Shown in pieces: positions 1-5,524 of a DNA stretch of 5,524 nt. The position numbers and the translations under genes were made by a program. The DNA comes from Dyella_B sp966430775. GTDB lineage: Bacteria > Pseudomonadota > Gammaproteobacteria > Xanthomonadales > Rhodanobacteraceae. Under the pieces are notes generated by a model. That model had not been told where the DNA came from and did not search any database. It saw only the letters and a program-made list of their open reading frames with translations. Positions within the stretch are counted from its first letter, which is position 1. Every line of letters starts with the position of its first letter. The DNA is taken from the NCBI GenBank assembly GCA_966430775.1, contig CBJMMB010000172.1, positions 1 through 5,524 on the forward strand. The letters are read 5' to 3'.

Positions 1-79
1 GCCAGCGCCGGTTGAATCCTTGCGTCACCGTCTCATAGCGGTGAAGCGCATCATGGGCGTCGATAAAGACATAACTCAT
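1..79 (-). CDS. Unrecognised protein, N-terminal fragment (runs off left edge)
   Basis: Only the first 26 codons lie in the window, beginning MSYVFIDAHDALHRYETVTQ. The ATG at 79-77 is preceded by a strong ribosome binding site (AGGGAG, 92-87 on the minus strand) with a 7-base spacer, and the frame stays open to the edge, so this is probably a real gene. It starts 60 bases after the stop of the FAD oxidoreductase on the same strand with no terminator between, which suggests one operon. No signal peptide or membrane segment is visible in these residues, so the product is probably cytoplasmic, unlike its exported neighbour. I do not recognise the family and assign no function. Confidence 0.6.
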   Translation of the reverse strand, partial: MSYVFIDAHDALHRYETVTQGFNRRW

Positions 80-139
80 GGCAATGCTCCCTGCTGATGC
101 CAGGTCCGCAACATATGGTTGTGGACCCATGCATCAGTA

Positions 140-1696
140 TCAGACATGACAATTGGGGTAATAAGGATCAAGCCGGTCGAATCGATGGGGCCGGCCGGCC
201 GCAAACTGCACCGCATCAGCCATCAAATGCGGCGTCAGCAAAGGTGATGTGTAGCGCGGATAGATCGTCGCCGGCGCGATACTGGAACCGCTCGCCGCCA
301 CGATGGCGTTGGCGGCGCGCCGGCCCGATTCGTTGACGTTCGCCGCACGCACATAATCGCCAGCCAGAAAGAAATTGGGGATGGCCGTGATGGTTTCGGG
401 CCGCAACGACCACGAGCCTACCGTATCGATGAGCCGCGGATCGGCGTCGGTGGCAATCACCCAGGAATGAATCGCGCTATCAGGTAACACGCTGTGGCCA
501 TTGGGCAGGTCGTGACGCAACTGCGCCAGCACTTCCTGCGCGATCTGTTCGCGCGTGCATTGGTTGGCGGGTAAGCCATACAACATGCCAGGCGTGGTCC
601 AGTCCGACACCTTCAGCGAGAGCACCTCTACGGTGTCTTGGGTGCCCGTCGAATGCGACTGCAATAGGCCGGTTACTGCCCATGGCGAATGGAGGCATGC
701 AAAACAGCCTTGATGGATACGCGCGGCTTGCGTCAGCAAGAACTGCACGCCGGCCGTCCGCTGATGCGCCAAGTGCGCGATGCGCGCAAAACGGCTATCG
801 GCCTGCAGCATCGCCGTCGGCATCAAGGCGGCAACCTCTGCCGTGGGCACCGCCAGCACATACCAGTCCGCGTGAATGGTGTGAGTATGGCCATCCGCAT
901 GGACCAGCAGGCCCGTCACTTGGCCATCGGCATACTGGAACTGTGTTGCCTGCATGCCAGGATTCATCGATACGCCCAGGCTAGCCAGGTGCTGGCGCCG
1001 GGTGTCAATCGATGATGCGTTGGCGCTATCGGCATAGCCTTGCCGCGCATCGGCATAAAAGAGCGCTTCAAGCGCCTGCCCCACGCTACGCGCGCTGGCG
1101 TCCTTGCTGCGTGCCGCATCGGTCATGGGCGCCCTGCCGATCAAACGCTGATAGTTCGCCGAACGATCCGCCGCGCCCACGTAATCCCACCAGCTCATGT
1201 GTTCCCACTGCTGCAGGCGGCGCGTCTCGGAGCTGGCCATGAATACATGAAACTTCGATACGAAGAACGCGAGTTCATCCGCCGGTATGTCCAGCGCAAC
1301 AAAGGCATCTTGCAGCCAGCTTTGAATCGCTGCCGGCATTCCGCCTGCGCTCGCCGGAAACGATACGGCGTGGTTGAGGTAGGCATCCTGACCGCCTGCG
1401 GCCAGCATCGTCGGAGATGCCAGATCCAGGCGCCCGCCTGTGTCTGTGCTGCGCGTATGCTCATACACGCTTACGCGAAAACCGCGCTCGGCCAGCTCCT
1501 GCGCGGCTGCTAACGCAGCGACCCCGTCGCCAACGATCGCTACCGTTTTTCCGCTGCCTGCAGCGCGTGCGGAAAACGCGGGCAAGCCCACCGCCATGGC
1601 CGCACCGGCCACCGCGGACGATTGCATGAAGCGCCGGCGCGGCAGCGAAATCGGCGCAGCGGACGTGTTGCATAAACCCTGGCGACGAATAGGCAT
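140..1696 (-). CDS. Tat-exported FAD-dependent oxidoreductase (amine oxidase / phytoene desaturase-like)
   Basis: The 518-residue product has a twin-arginine signal: PRRRFMQ at 19-25, a hydrophobic stretch at about 28-44 and a possible signal peptidase site after SARA near 45. The mature part opens with a dinucleotide-binding beta-alpha-beta fold (VAIVGDGVAA at 52-61, acidic VYE at 77-79), then a GGR motif typical of flavin amine oxidases. Near the C-terminus is the second FAD contact, FFLAGDYV (442-449), followed by ESGRRAANAI (456-465). This layout matches the amine oxidase / hydroxysqualene dehydroxylase-like / phytoene desaturase superfamily and its usual length. It should act folded, with FAD bound, in the periplasm; the substrate is unknown. 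Odd points: the usual GxGxxG is G-D-G-V-A-A, lacking the third glycine, and there is a tail of about 50 residues after the last FAD motif. I prefer the ATG at 1696 over an in-frame TTG at 1726 because GGGGA lies 5 bases upstream. It probably shares an operon with the gene starting at 79. Confidence 0.88.
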   Translation of the reverse strand: MPIRRQGLCNTSAAPISLPRRRFMQSSAVAGAAMAVGLPAFSARAAGSGKTVAIVGDGVAALAAAQELAERGFRVSVYEHTRSTDTGGRLDLASPTMLAAGGQDAYLNHAVSFPASAGGMPAAIQSWLQDAFVALDIPADELAFFVSKFHVFMASSETRRLQQWEHMSWWDYVGAADRSANYQRLIGRAPMTDAARSKDASARSVGQALEALFYADARQGYADSANASSIDTRRQHLASLGVSMNPGMQATQFQYADGQVTGLLVHADGHTHTIHADWYVLAVPTAEVAALMPTAMLQADSRFARIAHLAHQRTAGVQFLLTQAARIHQGCFACLHSPWAVTGLLQSHSTGTQDTVEVLSLKVSDWTTPGMLYGLPANQCTREQIAQEVLAQLRHDLPNGHSVLPDSAIHSWVIATDADPRLIDTVGSWSLRPETITAIPNFFLAGDYVRAANVNESGRRAANAIVAASGSSIAPATIYPRYTSPLLTPHLMADAVQFAAGRPHRFDRLDPYYPNCHV

Positions 1697-1701
1697 GGTG
1701 A

Positions 1702-1706
1702 TCCCC
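1702..1706 (-). promoter_or_regulatory. Ribosome binding site deciding the start of the FAD oxidoreductase
   Basis: GGGGA on the minus strand lies 5 bases before the ATG at 1696. The longer in-frame alternative at 1726 is a TTG codon without a comparable site, and it would put ten extra residues before an already long Tat n-region. Confidence 0.55.
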
Positions 1707-1827
1707 GTTTGCCATGCGTGACGCAAAATGGGATGCGAGCAAAACAGCAGGACGTTTACGCTTCAAGCCGTTGTCGTAGCGTGATGGCAATCGCTTTGCG
1801 ATCCGTAAATTCAGTACTACCGAAAAA

Positions 1828-1906
1828 CGTCGCCCCGGCGAAAGCCGGTGTCCAGTGACTTTGATGCGGCGCAAGTCGCTGGGCGCCGTCGTGCGCCGGG
1901 GCGACG
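1828..1906. repeat. REP/MITE-like structured inverted-repeat element
   Basis: The ends form a perfect 13-base inverted repeat: CGTCGCCCCGGCG (1828-1840) and CGCCGGGGCGACG (1894-1906). Inside are a CCGGC-GAAA-GCCGG hairpin (1835-1848, competing with the left arm) and a second stem, CCAGTGACTT (1852-1861) against AAGTCGCTGG (1873-1882), with one G-T pair. As a single strand the element can fold as a closing stem with an internal hairpin. From memory, the GCGAAAGCCGG...TCCAGTGACTT core resembles dispersed intergenic repeats common in Xanthomonadaceae and relatives; this could not be checked here. It carries no gene. It could also act as a stop or insulator between the divergent units. Confidence 0.65.
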
Positions 1907-2013
1907 AAATATCAGCATTGCAACGAGTTCGGGTGATATTTCTCCATGGCAATACGCACACGCGAAAAACCAGCGTCACTGCTAATGTCACCATCTGCTG
2001 CAACTCCCGCTAT

Positions 2014-2018
2014 GGAAG
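2014..2018 (+). promoter_or_regulatory. Ribosome binding site deciding the start of the arginase-like gene
   Basis: GGAAG lies 5 bases before the ATG at 2024. The in-frame ATGs further upstream (1946, 1985, 2012) would add 26, 13 or 4 residues with no homology-like character, so 2024 is the best start. Confidence 0.6.
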
Positions 2019-2023
2019 CATCC

Positions 2024-2839
2024 ATGACAAATCCCTTTGACCTGGCACTGAGCTACCCGCAATGGCAAGGATCGAGCCGAAGCACCCACATCCTGCGCGG
2101 CGCAAAAGCAACCGCAGAAGTCTGTTCGCGCTTCGCACCGCTTGTGTCGCTGCGTGAAACCGATGCGACCGGCGACGACCATGGCGTTCATCACTGGCAC
2201 GCCATCTACGATCAGTTTCGCCAGGCCCAGCAAGTGCTTGCCGAGCATCGCCCGCGCCGCCTGCTGACGGCCGGAGGCGATTGCGCGGTCGATATCGCGG
2301 CGATCGATTATCTCAACGGCATGTATCCGAACCTGCAGGTCATCTGGATCGACGCGCACATGGATGCCAATACGCCCGAGACATCGCCGAGCGGTTATTT
2401 CCATGGCATGCCGGTCAGCGCCATCATGGGCTTTGCGCCTGAGCCACTGCGTCGCCTGCAAGGTGCGCCGGTGAAGCCCGAGCGATTCAAGTACTACGGC
2501 ATTCGTGTTGCCGATCCCGGTGATAAGGCCTTCGGCTCGACCATGGGTTTGCGCACGCTGGAGATGGATGAAGCGTTCAGCGGCCCGGTGCATATCCACT
2601 TCGATCTCGACTCCCTCGATCCCCGCGAGTTTCCCTACCTCTCCTATCCCGAACCCAACGGCATATCTATCGACACCGCCGTTGCGCTGGTTCGGCGCAT
2701 CGCAACGCAAGCGGATCTGGTCGGCTTGACGATTACCGAATTCGCGCCGGCGAACGCGGATGAGGTTCGGGGCGGCTCCGTCGTGATCGAGCAGATCTGC
2801 CGGGCCGCTACGGATATGGCTGCGTCAGCCGTCGGTTGA
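2024..2839 (+). CDS. Arginase/agmatinase-family (ureohydrolase) protein with an altered metal site
   Basis: The 271-residue product has the motifs of the binuclear-manganese ureohydrolase fold in order: GGDC (84-87), WIDAHMD (108-114), SGYFHGMP (123-130), HFDLDSLDP (192-200) and GLTITEF (234-240). Five of the six usual metal ligands are present (D110, H112, D114, D194, D196); the first, His in the GGDH motif of arginases and agmatinases, is Cys87. The Asn of the arginase SGNxHG loop is Tyr125, while the catalytic-type His127 and the guanidinium-binding-type Glu239 remain. It is therefore probably a cytoplasmic hydrolase of a guanidino, amidino or related C-N compound, but I would not call it arginase. 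The N-terminus, with PQWQGS at about 12-17, fits a branch annotated only as 'arginase family protein'. It diverges from the FAD oxidoreductase, and its 3' end overlaps the convergent SDR by 15 bases. Family sure, substrate unknown. Confidence 0.9.
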   Translation: MTNPFDLALSYPQWQGSSRSTHILRGAKATAEVCSRFAPLVSLRETDATGDDHGVHHWHAIYDQFRQAQQVLAEHRPRRLLTAGGDCAVDIAAIDYLNGMYPNLQVIWIDAHMDANTPETSPSGYFHGMPVSAIMGFAPEPLRRLQGAPVKPERFKYYGIRVADPGDKAFGSTMGLRTLEMDEAFSGPVHIHFDLDSLDPREFPYLSYPEPNGISIDTAVALVRRIATQADLVGLTITEFAPANADEVRGGSVVIEQICRAATDMAASAVG

Positions 2840-3652
2840 GCGTGACAAATCTTCCCAGGTGTCGATCTCCGCAGCCATGCTGGCGAGCTTGTCGCGCACC
2901 AGCGCAAGCGCATCGCTGCCGAGCAATAGGTGCGCGGGCGGAGCTGGCGAGTTGATCAGCGTCAGGATCGCCTTGGCCGCCTTCACGGGATCGCCCAGCT
3001 GCTTGCCGCTCTTCTCCCGGCGAGCCTTGCGAATGGGCTCGAACATTTCGTCGTAGTCCGCAATGCTTCTGGGCGAGCGTTGCATCGACCGACCTGCCCA
3101 ATCCGTTCTGAAACTGCCCGGGGCGACGGCCGTGACGTGCACGCCGAACGGCTGCAGTTCCTTGCCCAGCGTTTCGCTGATGCCTTCGAGTGCGAACTTG
3201 CTCCCGCAGTAGTACGCGATACCTGGCATGGTGATGAAGCCGCCCATCGAGGTGATGTTGACGATATGTCCACGACGACGTTGGCGAAAGCGCGGCACGA
3301 ACGCATGCATGACCGCCACGGCGCCGAATACGTTGACTTCGAACTGGCGGCGCATGTCCTCGAGCGGCGATTCCTCGAAGATGCCCTCGTGCCCGTAGCC
3401 TGCATTGTTCACCAGCACGTCGACCGGCCCAACGTGCGATTCCGCCTCGGCCACCACGCCGGGTATCGCGGCGATGTCGGTAACGTCCAGCAGCATGGCG
3501 TGCGCAGCGTCACCCATGGCTTCGAAAGCGCGGCGCGCCTCATCGCTGCGGACGGTGCCGATCACCCTGTGGCCATCTGCAAGCGCTTCGCGCGCAAGCG
3601 CCAGTCCAAAGCCACTGCTGACGCCGGTGATAAAAAGGGTCTTGCGGGTCAT
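2825..3652 (-). CDS. Short-chain dehydrogenase/reductase (classical SDR, NAD(P)-dependent)
   Basis: The 275-residue product is a complete classical SDR. The cofactor motif TGVSSGFG is at 9-16, the adenine-ring contact LDV at 55-57, and NNAG at 82-85. The catalytic tetrad is N107, S135, Y148 and K152 (YCGSK), and the PG motif after strand six is at 178-179. An Arg at 35 (TVRSDE) after strand two suggests NADP(H) preference; this is inference. It should be a cytoplasmic oxidoreductase of a carbonyl/alcohol substrate that the sequence does not reveal. The length is slightly above the usual 250, with a C-terminal extension typical of the 'oxidoreductase, SDR family' group often found next to AraC regulators. 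The ATG has AGAGG (3663-3659, minus strand) six bases upstream. It is transcribed away from the AraC gene, which is its likely regulator. Its stop codon lies inside the last codons of the convergent arginase-like gene. Confidence 0.93.
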   Translation of the reverse strand: MTRKTLFITGVSSGFGLALAREALADGHRVIGTVRSDEARRAFEAMGDAAHAMLLDVTDIAAIPGVVAEAESHVGPVDVLVNNAGYGHEGIFEESPLEDMRRQFEVNVFGAVAVMHAFVPRFRQRRRGHIVNITSMGGFITMPGIAYYCGSKFALEGISETLGKELQPFGVHVTAVAPGSFRTDWAGRSMQRSPRSIADYDEMFEPIRKARREKSGKQLGDPVKAAKAILTLINSPAPPAHLLLGSDALALVRDKLASMAAEIDTWEDLSRSTDG

Positions 3653-3788
3653 GGATTGCCTCTAGCTCAGGAATGGAGGCGATCGTAGGTGCCCAGGCCC
3701 ATGCGCCCCATGGCCCGGCATGTTGCGTTATTGCCTGATCCTATGAAGATGCCTTGCGAGGACGCTTGGGAAGTCGGAGAGTGCGCGC
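3653..3788. promoter_or_regulatory. Divergent promoter/operator region between SDR and AraC regulator
   Basis: This 136-base gap must contain both promoters. On the minus strand TACGAT (3687-3682) is a plausible -10 for the SDR, but no good -35 is found at the right distance. On the plus strand TATGAA (3742-3747) is a weak -10 candidate for the regulator. CATG recurs at 3700-3703, 3709-3712 and 3719-3722, the first two within CCCATG, giving repeats at 9-10 base steps, close to one helical turn. AraC-family proteins often bind such direct repeats, so this is a possible operator. Confidence 0.45.
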
Positions 3789-4721
3789 ATGGACACGCCC
3801 GCTCGCCGCCGCATGGTGCCCCTTCTCCAGGAACTCGCACCGAAGGAAGGCTACACGTTGACGCCGCTGCCGGACGTGCGGCTGCTTCGCTCCGATCGTC
3901 CACTGAACCGCACGCCCGTGCTCTACGAACCCGGCATCGTCATCGTCGTGCAGGGGCGTAAACGTGGCTTTCTGGGCGATGAGGTATTCGTCTACGACAG
4001 TCAGCATTACCTTGTCGTGTCCGTGCCGGTGCCCTTCACGATGGAGACGGATGCGTCGGTGGACGAGCCGCTGCTGGCGATCTACTTCCGCCTGGACCAC
4101 GTCGTGGCGGCCGAGCTCTGCATGCAGATCGACGAGCGCCATGGACCATCGTCGGCGACGCCGCGCGGGCTGTATGCCTCGCCGATGGAAGACGCGCTCG
4201 CGGCCTCGACGCTGCGGCTGCTCGAAGCCTTGGCCCATCCTCCGGATGGCGACGTACTCGGTCCGGCGCTGGTACGCGAAATCTACTACCGCATTCTTTC
4301 CGGCGCACAAGGCGGATCGTTGCGTGCGGCGCTCGCGCAGCAAGGCAAGTTCGGCATGGTGGCGCGCGCGATTCGCGTCATCCACAGCCGCTACGCCGAG
4401 GCGCTCAGCATCGATGAACTCGCGCGCGAGGCGGCGATGAGCGCCCCCACCTTCCACGCGCATTTCCGCGCCATGACGGGCACCTCGCCGATGCGCTACG
4501 TACAGTCCACGCGCCTGCACCAGGCACGCCTGCTGATGCTTCGCCAGCACGCCACGGCGGCAGCCGCGGCAACTGCCGTCGGTTACGAAAGCGCGTCGCA
4601 ATTCAGCCGCGAATTCAAGCGATTGTTCGGAAGACCGCCGATGGAAGAAGTGGAGCGGATGAAACGGAACTTCGCGCTGCCGGCGGCGCTGTCACCGTCT
4701 GCTTATGTCTCGTCGCATTGA
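3789..4721 (+). CDS. AraC-family transcriptional regulator with AraC_N-type sensor domain
   Basis: The 310-residue product has an N-terminal cupin-like sensor domain (about 24-185) of the AraC_N type: PVLYEPGIVIVVQG at 43-56, then YLVVSVPVPF at 74-83. A C-terminal AraC/XylS DNA-binding domain follows (about 190-295). The two helix-turn-helix units are visible: LSIDELAREAAMS...HFRAMTG at 206-231 and the second at about 254-281, with the family signature GYESASQFSREFKRLFG (265-281). It should be a cytoplasmic one-component regulator that binds a small molecule through its N-terminal half. The divergent SDR is the probable target; autoregulation is also possible. This family includes the E. coli YqhC type, which controls an aldehyde reductase, but the ligand here cannot be told. 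GGAG (3776-3779) lies 9 bases before the ATG. No clear terminator directly follows the stop. Confidence 0.93.
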   Translation: MDTPARRRMVPLLQELAPKEGYTLTPLPDVRLLRSDRPLNRTPVLYEPGIVIVVQGRKRGFLGDEVFVYDSQHYLVVSVPVPFTMETDASVDEPLLAIYFRLDHVVAAELCMQIDERHGPSSATPRGLYASPMEDALAASTLRLLEALAHPPDGDVLGPALVREIYYRILSGAQGGSLRAALAQQGKFGMVARAIRVIHSRYAEALSIDELAREAAMSAPTFHAHFRAMTGTSPMRYVQSTRLHQARLLMLRQHATAAAAATAVGYESASQFSREFKRLFGRPPMEEVERMKRNFALPAALSPSAYVSSH

Positions 4722-4790
4722 GGTGCCGGCGTCGCTCGAGTGCTTCATATGCGGATGTGAGTTGGTTTGACGATGCGTAGATTCGTCTAG

Positions 4791-4810
4791 TCGCCGTGAA
4801 TAACCGGCGA
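4791..4810. other. Stem-loop downstream of the AraC gene, possible weak terminator
   Basis: TCGCCG (4791-4796) and CGGCGA (4805-4810) pair perfectly around an 8-base loop, 70 bases after the AraC stop. No T-run follows, so it is not a standard intrinsic terminator; it may only stabilise an mRNA end. Confidence 0.3.
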
Positions 4811-4939
4811 TAGCACCATTCGCGTTTTGCAATGCAACGAGCATCTCACCGTAAAAACGAGTTACAGTTCGGCGCAGGCATCGATCGCCGAGTATCCGCA
4901 TGACGGGTCCATCGCATCGCTGCTTTTTTTAGGTCGCGC

Positions 4940-4957
4940 ATTTAGATCGATCTAAAT
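4940..4957. promoter_or_regulatory. Perfect 18-bp palindrome, probable operator (distal)
   Basis: ATTTAGATCGATCTAAAT is a perfect inverted repeat with a central CG, a form common among LacI-family operators at sugar-utilisation genes. It shares its TTTAGA/TCTAAA arms with the palindrome centred 102 bases downstream. It lies about 220 bases before the GH76 start. The regulator is not in the window. Confidence 0.6.
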
Positions 4958-5043
4958 CCTGGGGAATGAGGGGAGGACCAAACGGGCTTCGTAGACGCCA
5001 GGCAAGCATCGGACCCGCCACAGGTGGTTTCGGCGCATGCGTT

Positions 5044-5057
5044 TTTAGACGTCTAAA
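5044..5057. promoter_or_regulatory. Perfect 14-bp palindrome, probable operator (proximal)
   Basis: TTTAGACGTCTAAA is a perfect inverted repeat with the same arms as the site at 4940-4957 and the same central CG, but one base less per half. It lies about 115 bases before the GH76 start, a fitting place for a repressor site at or just after the promoter. The core AGACGTCT equals the enterobacterial MetJ box, but one isolated box before a glycosidase makes that reading less likely. Confidence 0.6.
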
Positions 5058-5114
5058 TGGCCTGCGCGCACATGTTTCCGAGCCGGATCACCGCCCACAC
5101 TCCGGCCGTGGATC

Positions 5115-5139
5115 GATGGAGGAACGCGAAGCCTCCATC
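5115..5139 (+). other. Perfect 8-bp hairpin in the GH76 leader
   Basis: GATGGAGG (5115-5122) pairs exactly with CCTCCATC (5132-5139) around a 9-base loop, about 35 bases before the start codon. Just after it, CCTCT (5139-5143) is complementary to AGAGG (5157-5161) inside the ribosome binding site, so the leader RNA could mask translation initiation. There is no T-run, so it is not an intrinsic terminator. Function is inferred only. Confidence 0.4.
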
Positions 5140-5155
5140 CTCTTCGTGGGCATCC

Positions 5156-5163
5156 GAGAGGAG
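5156..5163 (+). promoter_or_regulatory. Ribosome binding site of the GH76 gene
   Basis: GAGAGGAG is a strong site. It lies 11 bases before the ATG at 5175 but only 5 bases before an in-frame GTG at 5169, so the start is ambiguous by two codons. The GTG choice would overlap the TGA (5170-5172) of a short upstream frame as GTGA. Confidence 0.6.
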
Positions 5164-5174
5164 TGCTTGTGATC

Positions 5175-5524
5175 ATGAGTCTCGACGCCATACGTATACG
5201 TGTATTGACACTGCTGGCTGCAGCAAGCCTGACCGCCCTGGCCGCTTTTTCTTCGACCGCGGCCGAACGAACGTACCCGGCCAGTCCGCGCGCCGATGGT
5301 TCCACCGCCGTCGCCCGCGCACGGGTGGCGGCCGATGTGTTGATGAGTTCCTACGATCCCAACAAGGCCTGGTTTCCATCCAGCTGGTGGAATTCCGCGG
5401 TTGCCCTGCAGACCATCGGCGACTACATGCAACGCACCGGCGACCGCCGCTATCTCGGCCAGTTGGACAACACCTTCGAAAAAGACAAGGGTGTGTTTCC
5501 GGCCGGCGTGCTGTCGGGCGATCC
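5175..5524 (+). CDS. Secreted glycoside hydrolase family 76 protein (alpha-1,6-mannanase-like), N-terminal part
   Basis: 116 codons are present and the frame is open at the right edge. The product begins with a Sec signal peptide: basic start with R7 and R9, a hydrophobic core at about 10-25, and a likely cut after STAA near 30. Then comes the start of an (alpha/alpha)6-barrel typical of GH76: VAADVLMSSYD (51-61), the hallmark WWNSAVALQTIGDYM (71-85), RTGDRRYL (87-94) and LDNTFEK (97-103). GH76 enzymes are mostly endo-alpha-1,6-mannanases acting on yeast or fungal mannan backbones outside the cytoplasm. The catalytic Asp pair lies further along and is not in the window, so activity cannot be judged. 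The start is ATG 5175 or in-frame GTG 5169. The two palindromes upstream suggest repression until substrate is present. Confidence 0.85.
   Translation, partial: MSLDAIRIRVLTLLAAASLTALAAFSSTAAERTYPASPRADGSTAVARARVAADVLMSSYDPNKAWFPSSWWNSAVALQTIGDYMQRTGDRRYLGQLDNTFEKDKGVFPAGVLSGD

Larger units (their letters stand above)
1697..2023. other. Divergent intergenic region (FAD oxidoreductase / arginase-like)
   Basis: These 327 bases separate two divergent genes and must hold both promoters, but I see no pair of -35/-10 hexamers with good spacing on either strand. The middle is taken up by the structured inverted-repeat element at 1828-1906. A short hairpin, ATCGC-TTT-GCGAT, lies at 1790-1802. In-frame upstream starts for the arginase-like gene (1946, 1985, 2012) fall here, but the translated residues do not look like the family. 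I see no RNA gene. Confidence 0.6.
4722..5168. other. Intergenic region before the GH76 gene
   Basis: About 450 bases without a supported gene. It holds a small stem-loop (4791-4810), a run of seven T (4924-4930) without a convincing stem before it, two related palindromes (4940-4957 and 5044-5057), and a perfect hairpin in the leader (5115-5139). A 68-codon reading frame (4966-5172) crosses it but has no recognisable protein character and no good ribosome binding site. I see no tRNA or other recognisable RNA gene. Confidence 0.6.

Noticed and set aside
1461..2003. A 180-codon minus-strand frame covering the intergenic repeat and the start of the FAD oxidoreductase
   Set aside because: It runs in another frame over the Tat signal region and across the repeat element; the residues show no family features.
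1988..2710. A 240-codon minus-strand frame opposite the arginase-like gene
   Set aside because: It is a mirror of the real gene's codon bias and shows no domain or ribosome binding site evidence.
2930..3688. A 252-codon plus-strand frame opposite the SDR
   Set aside because: The SDR has all catalytic motifs; the opposite frame is low-complexity His/Arg/Ala-rich sequence and has no recognisable motif.
3741..4601. A 286-codon open frame on the minus strand opposite the AraC gene
   Set aside because: The AraC frame has clear domains and helix-turn-helix motifs; the opposite frame gives Arg/His-rich sequence without family character, as is usual in GC-rich DNA.
4827..4837. Short palindrome TTGCA-A-TGCAA
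   Set aside because: It is only 5 bp per arm, occurs once, and has no matching partner site, so chance is the simplest reading.
4922..4930. Intrinsic terminator at the run of seven T
   Set aside because: I could not find a GC-rich stem immediately before the T-run, and it is about 200 bases after the AraC stop.
5046..5055. MetJ-type met box (AGACGTCT) as a methionine operator
   Set aside because: MetJ needs tandem adjacent boxes, only one is present, and the downstream gene is a glycosidase; the related site at 4940-4957 does not fit the met box.
4966..5172. A 68-codon plus-strand frame before the GH76 gene
   Set aside because: It runs through the proximal palindrome and leader hairpin and has no family character. 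Only its last 18 codons are kept as a weak leader-peptide idea.

Overview
The window is GC-rich DNA, very probably from a gammaproteobacterium close to Xanthomonadales / Rhodanobacteraceae (Dyella, Luteibacter or Rhodanobacter type). I base this on GC-rich third codon positions, the gene families present, and a dispersed-repeat-like element at 1828-1906 with the CCGGCGAAAGCCGG...TCCAGTGACTT signature that I remember from that group. The assignment is from memory and not verified. I see no transposase, integrase, CRISPR array, rRNA or tRNA gene.

Layout. On the minus strand at the left edge lies the first part of an unrecognised gene (start at 79, running off the edge). It follows a gene for a Tat-exported, FAD-binding amine-oxidase-like oxidoreductase (140-1696) and is probably in the same operon. 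A non-coding region of about 330 bases (1697-2023) separates this operon from a divergent arginase/agmatinase-family hydrolase (2024-2839) and holds a strongly structured inverted-repeat element. The hydrolase is convergent with a short-chain dehydrogenase/reductase (2825-3652, minus strand), and their 3' ends overlap by 15 bases. The SDR is divergent from an AraC-family regulator (3789-4721); the 136 bases between them are the expected control region for both. A second non-coding region (4722-5168) carries two perfect palindromes with the same TTTAGA...TCTAAA arms and a central CG, followed by the start of a secreted glycoside hydrolase family 76 protein (5175 to the right edge).

How the genes may work together. 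The AraC/SDR pair is a common regulator-target arrangement in Proteobacteria, so the AraC protein probably controls the SDR and possibly itself. The GH76 gene looks like the start of a separate, substrate-induced mannan-degrading locus under a repressor that binds the two palindromes; that regulator is not in the window. The FAD oxidoreductase and its downstream partner form a third unit. The arginase-like protein shares only an intergenic region with them, and no functional link can be shown.

Most of the window is ordinary accessory metabolism. The points most worth a second look are the paired palindromes before the GH76 gene, the Cys-for-His change and altered substrate loop in the arginase-like enzyme, the structured repeat element, and the unrecognised partner of the exported flavoprotein. 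I did not find convincing evidence of an entirely new system.
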